Below, piece after piece: positions 17,850 through 25,323 of a DNA stretch of 40,854 nucleotides (positions are counted from its first letter, which is position 1; every line of letters begins with the position of its first letter). The notes beneath the pieces are model-generated. The model was not told the origin of the DNA, made no database searches, and saw only the letters and a list, made by a program, of their open reading frames with translations. The position numbers and the translations under genes are program-made. Source of the DNA: MGIIb-P sp963934015 (lineage in GTDB: Archaea > Thermoplasmatota > Poseidoniia > Poseidoniales > Thalassarchaeaceae); NCBI GenBank assembly GCA_963934015.1, contig CAWVWT010000018.1, positions 1 through 40,854 on the forward strand, read 5' to 3'.

Positions 17850-20800
17850 TCACGCCACCTCCACTAATGTGATGAATTGTAATTTGTTTGCGGTTGACAT
17901 CTGGGCTGAAAATTCAGATCTATTCCCTTTGTTTAAGATTTGAATTCGACATTCGTAGAGATTTGTTCTCTTAATCAATTCATGTTCTTTGTAGAAATGC
18001 ACGTACACGTAATACGTTCCTTTTGGGGTTTTTTTCTCTGGCCAATATGCATTCTCGACGGGCACCCGTGTGTTGCCTTTTTGGTTCATTTCAACATCGA
18101 GTATTCCACCATCTTGTGATTCCCGGTTGCGAGGGTGGATGATTTCACCACTCGGGGAAACGACGAGCAAATTGAAATCGTTCTTATTGTCCCACATCAA
18201 GGATACTTGGAGGTCCCCGGAATTTGCTTCTGCTTGTTGGAGGCGCTCTTCGAAATCTTCCTTGAGCCATTCATCGTCACCCAGTGGTTGGAGGCCCCCT
18301 CGTTTGTATGCCTCGTTGAGAGCTGCATGCAATCGAACCTGTTTATCCATCTCAATTTCAGAACTATTCGCAGTATTTTGAATGACCTTGCGGCGAGCGA
18401 TGCGGAGTTGCTGGAGTGTTTTTGATTGACGAACGTCGGTGTCTTCGAATAGAATAGATGCGAGTGTTGTCAAATCTTCTGCTTCATTAATCATGGAACG
18501 ATATTTCTCAAACCGTTCTTGCGATTCTATTTGCTCTTGTTTCTTTATTCCGGCCTCGATTAATTTACGTCGTTTGAGGAGGGCTTTCTCAATATATTTC
18601 ACAACGTCGCTTGATATGTGTGAATAGCGAATTGCTGCCAAATCATCAAGTTCCCTTGACGCTTTAATTTCGGCCATTATTTTGTTGTACTGCTCCTCTT
18701 GTTCTGCAATGTATTGCTTTCGTTTGGCCTCTTCAAGTTCAGATTCCCGTTTCTCCATCAATCTCTTCAGCATCACCGTATGAACGGTTGAAACCTTGTC
18801 ACTAATTGTGGGTAATTCTTCAACCGTTTGAGCGGACACCACGTCTGCTCTTTGCAGGCGATAGAGTTCAGATTCAGATTCCAGCCGTTTGTTCATTGTT
18901 TCTGCATCGGGAACTTCGATCGATGCGATGAGTTTGAGTTTGTCTCCAAAACTAGTTTTACCTGAATGCTGAAAATAATCTGCACCCACTCTGCTGCGTA
19001 AGGTGTAGATGGTTGGATCTGATTTTCGCAATCTTTGGTGGCGTTTTCGGTGCCAAACAAACACGTTGTAAATACCAGGCATAGGTGTGGTGCTCTGAGG
19101 CCAGACGATATTCTCCAAGGCAGATTTCATTTCGGGTTGGGAATTCATTTCGAGGTCGAGATGGCCGCCACTGGATGATTTGCGCTTGCCCCTATGGATT
19201 ATTTCGCCATCGGAGGTGCGTACAATCAAATCCAAATCGTTCATGTTGTCCCACAATAAACTGAAACGGAGATGGCCGTCGCCTGCGTCCAGTGTCTTGA
19301 TTCGAGTCCTGAATGCAGCTTCTGGTTCAAAATCAAATTCATCAGGTATTGGTGATTTCTTGGATTTCTTTTCCGCTTTTTCCACGTATGTGGTAATCAT
19401 TTCATCTTCAACAAGAATTTCTCTAACTTCTTCTTTAATTTCGATTAAGCGTGCTTCCTGTTCCTCATTAATTTCTTCAATCTCAATTTTGTCGATCTCG
19501 GTGGAAGATTTCGCAGTTTCAAGTCGGCCCCGTAGGAGTTGATACTGCTTGGCTTGCGCTTCTTCGACTCTTTGTCTTTCGATTTCTTCAAGATAATCTA
19601 GCCGGGTAAGACGTAACTCTTCCAGTTCTTGTTGCTGAGTTTCTGTGATGTTGATAATGTCTACAGCAAGGAGTTCCTCAGTTTCTTCAATCCTGGGAAT
19701 TGAATCCAAATATCGTGTATATTGTTCGGTGAATTTTCGTTGACGGGCCAGTTCCACCAATTCCCCACGCCTTGTTATTTTGATTTCTGTTAGCAATTCA
19801 AATTGTTCGTCCGTCACATTCTGAATCCTGATGGCGTCCAATTCAAGCACATATTCACAGTCAAGAATCTTAGAATTTAGTTCGTCGCAAACCAAATTCT
19901 CTCTAGTTCGGGCGGAGAGTTGCTTCAATTCTTCTTGTTGGGTTGGGTTCACACCTGTAATGCGAATTCTATCAAGAGCGGCTGATGACTTTGCAGATTC
20001 TATCCCCAATCGTATCTCTTCAGCACGGGCGTCTTCCCTCTCACTCTGATCTTTCGCATCCAACGCAAGTATGCGCTTGTTCCGCCGTTCATTCAATTCG
20101 ACAAGTAAATCGGCCGGTAAATCTTCGAATTCCATGTTGTGCAATTCTTCTTGATCTTCACAATCATGAATCAAATCTGAAAAATGGCGATAGAGTTCTG
20201 CTTCGAATTGAAGTCGCTCTTTTTCATTCAATCGTGAAAGATAAAATTCGTAATGGGCTTTGAGGCGTGTTGAGCCTTCTTCATCCAATTCTGAGAAATC
20301 TAACGATTCGAGATAGTTGACTGTTTGTGCAGAGCGAATTTCCCGATACAATTCTTCTTCGCGCCTTAGCTGTTCAAGTCGGGAAGATAGTTCGTCGGTC
20401 TCAGCATCAATAAGGGCTTTAGTTGCCTTTTCTTGGCTTTCATGTAATCCCAATTCCCTTTTTCGGATTTCTTGAATGGCGTCTTCAAATGTAAGTTGGT
20501 ACATTCGTTCATATAATTCCAGTAAAGCCGCCTGTCGTAATTCCAATTCAACTAGTGTTGCTCCATCAAGTGGGGCTTCAACAAGGTCTTGATTGACTTC
20601 GATATTGTATTCCTCACTCAACCCTTGGATTAATTCGATGATCCCTTTGCATTCATCCCTTTTTTCAGTAGTACGATCAAGAATAGCGTATCTTTCGATA
20701 TTGGTCTCTTGTAAATCGGTGATTTCCTGTTTCATTGTCCCGCGTTTATCGGTTTGATATTGGATTTGACGAGATGGGAATGGGGCCATTTCGGGAGAAT

Positions 20801-21002
20801 ATTCAACTCGGGTGCCGACGAGTGATTGTGACAATGGTGCTCGCGACGGTGGGAGGGTGTCTTCGACTTCGATATCTTCCATTTTTAGTGCACCCAATAG
20901 CGATTCGGGTTTCCTTCTTCCTTGACTCAAATGGGAGGTCGCTTGCCAAACCATAACCAAAACGATGGAGGTTACTATTGCATATCCGATCATAGTATTC
21001 AT
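17850..21002 (-). CDS. Membrane-anchored coiled-coil protein with two DUF2135/YfaP-like domains
   Basis: The 1050 residues start with a membrane helix (about 5-22) followed by QGRRK, which by the positive-inside rule puts the rest in the cytoplasm. Residues about 90-545 and 700-900 are highly charged helices. They contain a degenerate repeat of 40-70 residues of the form ELDxIxIxxVxxxQxxxLxELxxxRRxxL, with clear copies near 226, 283, 342, 386, 442, 500, 782 and 844. Two beta-rich domains at 578-697 and 931-1049 have the pattern LLWDNMNDLDLIV..SDGEIIH....SSGGHLDLEMN...ENI.WP....P.G.Y.V.V, matching DUF2135/YfaP-type domains, which recall TerD-type calcium-binding folds. ATG at 21002 with GGAGTG upstream, four bases after the preceding stop. 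Function is not established. Confidence 0.8.
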   Translation of the reverse strand: MNTMIGYAIVTSIVLVMVWQATSHLSQGRRKPESLLGALKMEDIEVEDTLPPSRAPLSQSLVGTRVEYSPEMAPFPSRQIQYQTDKRGTMKQEITDLQETNIERYAILDRTTEKRDECKGIIELIQGLSEEYNIEVNQDLVEAPLDGATLVELELRQAALLELYERMYQLTFEDAIQEIRKRELGLHESQEKATKALIDAETDELSSRLEQLRREEELYREIRSAQTVNYLESLDFSELDEEGSTRLKAHYEFYLSRLNEKERLQFEAELYRHFSDLIHDCEDQEELHNMEFEDLPADLLVELNERRNKRILALDAKDQSEREDARAEEIRLGIESAKSSAALDRIRITGVNPTQQEELKQLSARTRENLVCDELNSKILDCEYVLELDAIRIQNVTDEQFELLTEIKITRRGELVELARQRKFTEQYTRYLDSIPRIEETEELLAVDIINITETQQQELEELRLTRLDYLEEIERQRVEEAQAKQYQLLRGRLETAKSSTEIDKIEIEEINEEQEARLIEIKEEVREILVEDEMITTYVEKAEKKSKKSPIPDEFDFEPEAAFRTRIKTLDAGDGHLRFSLLWDNMNDLDLIVRTSDGEIIHRGKRKSSSGGHLDLEMNSQPEMKSALENIVWPQSTTPMPGIYNVFVWHRKRHQRLRKSDPTIYTLRSRVGADYFQHSGKTSFGDKLKLIASIEVPDAETMNKRLESESELYRLQRADVVSAQTVEELPTISDKVSTVHTVMLKRLMEKRESELEEAKRKQYIAEQEEQYNKIMAEIKASRELDDLAAIRYSHISSDVVKYIEKALLKRRKLIEAGIKKQEQIESQERFEKYRSMINEAEDLTTLASILFEDTDVRQSKTLQQLRIARRKVIQNTANSSEIEMDKQVRLHAALNEAYKRGGLQPLGDDEWLKEDFEERLQQAEANSGDLQVSLMWDNKNDFNLLVVSPSGEIIHPRNRESQDGGILDVEMNQKGNTRVPVENAYWPEKKTPKGTYYVYVHFYKEHELIKRTNLYECRIQILNKGNRSEFSAQMSTANKLQFITLVEVA

Positions 21003-21006
21003 CGAA

Positions 21007-21444
21007 TCACTCCTCTGGTTGTTCCCCTTCTTCGGCGCCAGAAGGAGGCGGTGGTGATTGAATATGGATGGGGCGCCCTTGTTTATTGTAGCGAGCGATT
21101 AATGAGGAAAGGAGTGCGTCATGGGAAGTTTCAGAAATTCCTAATTTTCTACGCTCATCCCAAAGAAGGATCTGTTCGGTGCGGGTTAGGATTCCATCGT
21201 CAAGGTATACTTCGATAAGTCGGCGATATGTATCGCGATCTGAAATTGCGTAAACGAGTTGCGTGTTATCGATTGATTGGGCCCGAAGTTGGATTTGATT
21301 ACCAAGTATAATCGCTTCACTGTGGGTGATTTTCCGATTGTCATATCCAACCTGTACTTCGTTTGCAATCGTTTGGAGAAATTCAATTGTCTTGCCGCGA
21401 TTAATCCGCCGTTGAAATTTGCGAGATTTCCTAGAAAGGCGCAC
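21007..21444 (-). CDS. Small TerB-like helical protein, unknown function
   Basis: The 145-residue protein has a very basic N-terminus (RLSRKSRKFQRRINRGK) and two helical segments. The second reads YLDDGILTRTEQILLWDERRKLGISE..HDALL, reminiscent of TerB/DnaJ-like helical domains with the D-G-x-x-x-x-x-E pattern; this resemblance is weak. The C-terminus is Pro- and Glu-rich. No signal or membrane helix is seen. The start is GTG at 21444, supported by a run of six G about six bases upstream. It sits in tight spacing between two DUF2135-domain genes (11 and 4 bases), so a joint complex is likely. Confidence 0.7.
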   Translation of the reverse strand: MRLSRKSRKFQRRINRGKTIEFLQTIANEVQVGYDNRKITHSEAIILGNQIQLRAQSIDNTQLVYAISDRDTYRRLIEVYLDDGILTRTEQILLWDERRKLGISETSHDALLSSLIARYNKQGRPIHIQSPPPPSGAEEGEQPEE

Positions 21445-21455
21445 CTAATTCCCCC

Positions 21456-22298
21456 CTACTCAACTGTGAACACACACACCAAACGTGGTGGTTCGTCATT
21501 TGTGATTTCGCCCCGATACTCTTTGGGGCCGTTGCCGTCATCTACCAGAACCCTGTAAGGCGTTAGGTCTTCTTTGGCGTGCTGTTCAAAATGTTCTATT
21601 ATGACCTTGTATTCCCCTTTTGGAGCTGCTCCTGCCGCCCAAAAAATGTTCTCAACGGGTTGTTCGCTGGTGGGTGATTCATTCATGTCGATATCTAGTT
21701 GCCCGCCGCATGATGACAATTTATTATCAAATGAGATTCGTTCGCCGGATGGGCAAACTACACTGAGATCAAGGTCGTTTTTATTGTCCCAGATGAGGCT
21801 GACTTGGATTTGTCCAGATTTGGCTCCTTCTCTTGCGAGTCGGTCATGGAAATCTGAAAGGTCGGGATTCGACACTTCTTCCCCCGTTTCGATGTTGAGT
21901 TTGTCTGAATCGGGTTCTTTCTGAGGGTTTGTATCCCATTCGGCGCCAATTTCAGCAAGAAGTGCTTCGGAAGTATCGAGTAAATCTTCAGAGCTTGACA
22001 TGTCCCCTCCTTCATCGATTTCGGCTTCGATTGGGATTTCTGTGTTCTCAATTTCAGGTGCTTCCTCGGATTGGGCCACTGCTGGGGAGGTGGTGACAGG
22101 TGGGCTTGACAATCTGGCCATGTCTTCTTCCAAAGCAAATTGGTTGGGCCTGGGTTCAGAAACTTCGACCGGGGTGGCCCTAACGTTGCCCAACCGGGTT
22201 GTGTGAGCTGGGTTCTCTTCGCCGGTGAGAATTCGAGAAATGCCGAATACGAACATGGCGGACAGGATAAAAAAAAGAACATATGCTGCCCAAGGCAT
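21456..22298 (-). CDS. Membrane-anchored DUF2135/YfaP-like protein
   Basis: The 280 residues have one N-terminal membrane helix (about 4-21), a long acidic linker (25-160) and a C-terminal DUF2135/YfaP-like domain (163-280) with IQVSLIWDNKNDLDLSV, a GG.LDIDMN segment and VENIFW..G..PKGEYKV. This is the third copy of the domain in the cluster and is closest in pattern to the two copies in the 1050-residue protein, so these are probably partners. The only good start is the ATG at 22298, which falls within the 3' arm of a perfect 11-bp hairpin; this could restrain translation. The upstream gene ends 59 bases before. Confidence 0.78.
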   Translation of the reverse strand: MPWAAYVLFFILSAMFVFGISRILTGEENPAHTTRLGNVRATPVEVSEPRPNQFALEEDMARLSSPPVTTSPAVAQSEEAPEIENTEIPIEAEIDEGGDMSSSEDLLDTSEALLAEIGAEWDTNPQKEPDSDKLNIETGEEVSNPDLSDFHDRLAREGAKSGQIQVSLIWDNKNDLDLSVVCPSGERISFDNKLSSCGGQLDIDMNESPTSEQPVENIFWAAGAAPKGEYKVIIEHFEQHAKEDLTPYRVLVDDGNGPKEYRGEITNDEPPRLVCVFTVE

Positions 22299-22317
22299 AT
22301 CTCTACGAGATATGCCT
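22293..22317 (-). promoter_or_regulatory. Perfect 11-bp hairpin that contains a start codon
   Basis: Arms 22293-22303 and 22307-22317 are exact inverted complements; the sense loop is GTA closed by C-G. The ATG at 22298-22296 lies in the 3' arm, so folding of the mRNA would hide the start codon. It may be a translation control element, or a 3' hairpin of the regulator gene that happens to overlap the next start. Confidence 0.6.
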
Positions 22318-22357
22318 AAGTTTATGATTCATTGCAACCATGGTTGTCAGAGACGAG

Positions 22358-23314
22358 TCAATCTAGGATGTGAATCGCAGCAGGAGTAATGGTGTATTCA
22401 ACCCTGTTCGCTGTGAATATTCGCTCGATGAAACCCAGGGCCTGCATCCGCCCCAGTACACCGCTTCTCATGTGGGGGATAACCGATTCACTCCAGTTTG
22501 CTTTGGTGCCAGGGCCATATCTTCGATGAATGCGGGAAAGCAATGAGGAAGGTGTGTTTGAACCGATGTGGATGCCGTCGATGATGTGGCGCATATACGC
22601 CCACTCCTCGCCCATGTTGTTTCTCACCTGCGATACGATCAATGCCCGCTCCGTCGGCGATAATGATGGTCCACCCTCAAGGGAATTGTCGATGATGGGA
22701 TTTGGTTCTCTAACGAATCTTTTTCCTGGATCGGTAAATTGCACTCTGCCGGAATCGTCAACACTAATCAATCCGAAATCATACAATGCCCCAGATGGTT
22801 CGGTTTCGCCGGCTCGGGCCCTCCGAATCATGTAGTGATTCAGGAATCGGTTTGTTGCTGCGCGTTCTCCGTTAGGAAATGAAGAGTGGGTTCTCGATCC
22901 TCTTTCACGACCCTGGTGTTCGTCAAATTGTTTCAACAGCGCTCGAAGGGGGGCCACACTCGCCCTGATTGCTGAACGGAAATCGTGTATAGTCGGCCCG
23001 GAACCTTGTTCATCCAGTAAGGACCAAAGCATTCTGCATCCATATTTCAACGGCAACATGCGGTTAATGTGCCCAGATACTGCACCACCCCCGAGTGGGT
23101 GGCCAATGGTGGTTGAATTTAGTCTGCTTTCGCCTAAATTGATTAATTTCAAAGGGTCTAGTATGGAGTGGTCTGCTGCTACTGTGTTATCCTCCTCCTG
23201 TAGATGATTTTCAAGGAGTAATTGACAATATTGACTGATTGAAAGGTCCAGTTCATTTGCACTGCTCATTAACCGTTCAACGAGCTGTGAAGGGAGCGTA
23301 ACTGTGGCCTCCAT
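22358..23314 (-). CDS. Ribbon-helix-helix transcriptional regulator with winged-helix-like C-terminus
   Basis: Residues 1-40 (EATVTLPSQLVERLMSSANELDLSISQYCQLLLENHL) have the beta-strand/helix/helix pattern of ribbon-helix-helix (CopG/Arc-type) DNA-binding domains: alternating hydrophobics in the strand, then two amphipathic helices. The remaining 280 residues match no domain I can name. The last 100 contain a helix-turn-helix-like segment followed by LGFIERIFTANRVEYTITPAA, which looks like a winged-helix recognition and wing region. Length 318 is far more than a minimal RHH repressor. It is the first gene of the minus-strand block leading into the archaellum genes, and a 14-bp palindrome lies 27 bases upstream of its ATG. 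Control of itself and of the downstream block is inferred. Confidence 0.7.
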   Translation of the reverse strand: MEATVTLPSQLVERLMSSANELDLSISQYCQLLLENHLQEEDNTVAADHSILDPLKLINLGESRLNSTTIGHPLGGGAVSGHINRMLPLKYGCRMLWSLLDEQGSGPTIHDFRSAIRASVAPLRALLKQFDEHQGRERGSRTHSSFPNGERAATNRFLNHYMIRRARAGETEPSGALYDFGLISVDDSGRVQFTDPGKRFVREPNPIIDNSLEGGPSLSPTERALIVSQVRNNMGEEWAYMRHIIDGIHIGSNTPSSLLSRIHRRYGPGTKANWSESVIPHMRSGVLGRMQALGFIERIFTANRVEYTITPAAIHILD

Positions 23315-23718
23315 GTGGCCACCGGGTGTGTAGGGGATTAATGAATTAATTCATCAGAAATCTTTGTATTTGGTATTAATTGTAATATTAACTAGAATCG
23401 GGAGGGGGTTGTTTGGTTCTGGGTGATCTGTAAGTTTTCATAGGGGTGTTGAGGGAGCTGTTAGCTCTGCAGGTAATTGCCACCCTTCTTAATTGCGAAA
23501 TTTACTCAATTAACTAATAAACACTGAAAAAAAACAAATTAATACGTTTTAATGGTAATGGTTGTGTTTGTGGAATTCCACTCATTTTCATCGGGGGTTG
23601 CTTTGTGCTAGGTTGTCATGAGGTGAATGTAGCATGCTTATGATCGCCCTTAATCGAGCGGATATAATCGGATATAAGCAACACATATGGTCAAATTAAC
23701 CATTGATTATCTAATACC
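23315..23718. other. 404-bp AT-rich intergenic region, no gene seen
   Basis: No convincing reading frame is present on either strand. The region contains a palindrome (23341-23354), TATA-like words on the minus strand (TTAATATTACAATTAATACC near 23395-23376) that could start the regulator and the long downstream block, a small hairpin (gagct-gtt-agctc, near 23455-23467) and a tandem cggatata pair near 23659-23678 just downstream of purN. It separates purN from the regulator. Confidence 0.6.
23341..23354. promoter_or_regulatory. 14-bp perfect palindrome, candidate operator of the RHH regulator
   Basis: ATGAATTAATTCAT is exactly self-complementary and lies 27 bases upstream of the regulator start codon, downstream of TATA-like sequence on the minus strand. 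RHH proteins bind such short inverted sites and commonly repress their own gene. AT-rich palindromes also occur by chance, and binding is not shown. Confidence 0.4.
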
Positions 23719-24330
23719 TCACAAGAGGCCTGCAGAGAAGGCGTCGATGACTTGTGGATACAATTTGTGCTCGAGTGCCTTGACGCGCTCAGATAAGCTA
23801 TCCTCGTCATCACCAGGGCTAATCTCAAGTTGACTTTGTGCTAATATTTTCCCGGTATCCATGCCTTCATCGACCAAATGAACTGTGCAACCCGTGATGG
23901 TAGCGCCATCTGCAAGGGCATCGCGGTGGGCATGAGCACCAGGATATTTTGGTAGTAGGGAGGGGTGGATGTTGAGCAAGCGCCCACTCCATGTTCGCAC
24001 GAATAAAGGCGATAGTATTCGCATATAACCCGACAATACAACTGCTTCAATCTTATGTTCTTGTAGTGCGGCCATGATGGCCATTTCGTGTGCCTCACGC
24101 CGCTCGGTTTTGTTTAGAATTGCCATGTCTAATTCAATTGTAATTGTCTTGACGTTGTGGGCTTGAGCTTTGCCCAAACCGGATACAGTGGCAATATTGG
24201 AGACGATCAATGTCGTTTCATGTAAACATGGTTTGGATTCTTGGTGGCACAATAGTGCTTCCATTCCCGACCCTGATCCAGAAATGAAGATTGCTAACCG
24301 AAGTGGGTTTTCGATGGTTGCAATACGCAT
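23719..24330 (-). CDS. purN: Phosphoribosylglycinamide formyltransferase PurN
   Basis: PurN transfers a formyl group from 10-formyltetrahydrofolate to GAR in purine synthesis. The frame is open to 24711, but the family homology begins at the ATG at 24330 (MRIATIENPLRLAIFISGSGSGMEAL), which has GGCGAGGTG just upstream; the upstream extension looks non-coding. Key segments are ISGSGSGMEAL (phosphate-binding loop), VLSGYMRILSPLF, the catalytic-site sequence LLNIHPSLLPKYPGAHAHRDAL, and CTVHLVDEGMDTGKILAQ. In total 203 residues, normal for the family. It is divergent from the DUF454 gene; purH, acting later in the same pathway, lies 3 kb away. Confidence 0.93.
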   Translation of the reverse strand: MRIATIENPLRLAIFISGSGSGMEALLCHQESKPCLHETTLIVSNIATVSGLGKAQAHNVKTITIELDMAILNKTERREAHEMAIMAALQEHKIEAVVLSGYMRILSPLFVRTWSGRLLNIHPSLLPKYPGAHAHRDALADGATITGCTVHLVDEGMDTGKILAQSQLEISPGDDEDSLSERVKALEHKLYPQVIDAFSAGLL

Positions 24331-24425
24331 CACCTCGCCTCTCTCAAATGGGGGCACGCAGTACTGTATGAAGAGGTTGGCCCTTGCATGCGAAGGGTGA
24401 TAGGTGGCATGTCGGGGGGAGGAAC

Positions 24426-24914
24426 ATGGTTGAACGGTTGGGGTCGATAGACGCAATCGTTGAACGATATTGTGTGGCGAGTAGTCCAACCAAGAGTCGG
24501 CTCTACATTGGATTAGGGTCATTATTCGTGGTTTTCGCCATTGTTGGTATATGGGTGCCGGGGTGGCCAACAGTATCGTGGGCTGTACCTGCAGCCTTCC
24601 TCTTCTCTTATTCCAGTGAGTCAATGTTTCGGTGGACGTTGACAAATCGATATTTTGGGGTTGCGATGTTTGAGTATTATGCAACTGGTAAAACAATACC
24701 GAAACATGCAAAATATGGCATCATGTGCTTGATTGCGATGATGACTGCGTCTTCGGCGACTTTTGTTTGGTACATCTCGACGCTGGGGGACGGAGATATG
24801 ATGGATCCCTCTTCATGGAATGGTGCTGATCCTGGTTATGGTGCTGTCACGATTACTCTGGCGGGTTTAATTGGGATTTGGTGGTTGTACGCAAAGGTCA
24901 AAACTCGCAAATAA
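24426..24914 (+). CDS. DUF454 (YbaN-like) membrane protein
   Basis: The 162-residue protein has the DUF454 pattern: GLGSLFVVFAIVGIWVPGWPTVSWAVPAAFLFSYSSE..FRW.L.NRYFG, followed by two further hydrophobic helices. E. coli YbaN is a member; function is unknown. The ATG at 24426 has GGGGGGAGGAA directly upstream and is preferred to the upstream frame extension at 24384. It is divergent from purN with about 95 bases between the starts, and is followed 50 bases later by the ACT-domain gene. Confidence 0.82.
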   Translation: MVERLGSIDAIVERYCVASSPTKSRLYIGLGSLFVVFAIVGIWVPGWPTVSWAVPAAFLFSYSSESMFRWTLTNRYFGVAMFEYYATGKTIPKHAKYGIMCLIAMMTASSATFVWYISTLGDGDMMDPSSWNGADPGYGAVTITLAGLIGIWWLYAKVKTRK

Positions 24915-24964
24915 TGATTCATTCTACTCGGTAAATTGAAAGCGACTTGTACGTTCACCGGTCC

Positions 24965-25309
24965 ATGAACGAGTTTCTAATCACATTGGAAGATAGACCT
25001 GGATCAATGGCTGAATGCTGTGAAGCTATTGGGGAAGCTGGAATCAACATCATTGCGGGTGCGGGGCTTGCAAGTTCATCGGCAATGGCTGCAATTGTTA
25101 CTGATGATGCAGATGGAACGGTGGCGGCACTCGAGTTGCTTGGTGTCACATTCTCGATGCGAAGTCTACACACTGTTGTACTACGGCACGAGCCGGGTTC
25201 CTTGGGTGCATTCACACGCGGACTAGCAGAAAATGGTATCAATTTACAATCAATTTACATCATAAATACCGATGGAGAAGAGGTTGAAATCGGTTATTCT
25301 ACTGAATAA
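24965..25309 (+). CDS. Double ACT-domain protein
   Basis: ACT domains bind amino acids or similar small ligands as regulatory modules. The 114 residues consist of two ACT units without an enzyme domain: NEFLITLEDRPGSMAECCEAIGEAGINI and, about 70 residues on, VVLRHEPGSLGAFTRGLAENGINLQSIYI, each with the characteristic D/EPGSL..... helix and strand. The ATG at 24965 is preferred; a TTG at 24947 is also in frame. Converges on the helicase gene with 14 bases between the stops. Ligand unknown. Confidence 0.82.
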   Translation: MNEFLITLEDRPGSMAECCEAIGEAGINIIAGAGLASSSAMAAIVTDDADGTVAALELLGVTFSMRSLHTVVLRHEPGSLGAFTRGLAENGINLQSIYIINTDGEEVEIGYSTE

Positions 25310-25323
25310 TCCGTTGTTCGATA

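Noticed and set aside
24331..24711. Upstream extension of purN by 127 codons
   Set aside because: Overlaps the divergent DUF454 gene, has no homology, and a good ribosome-binding site precedes the internal ATG.
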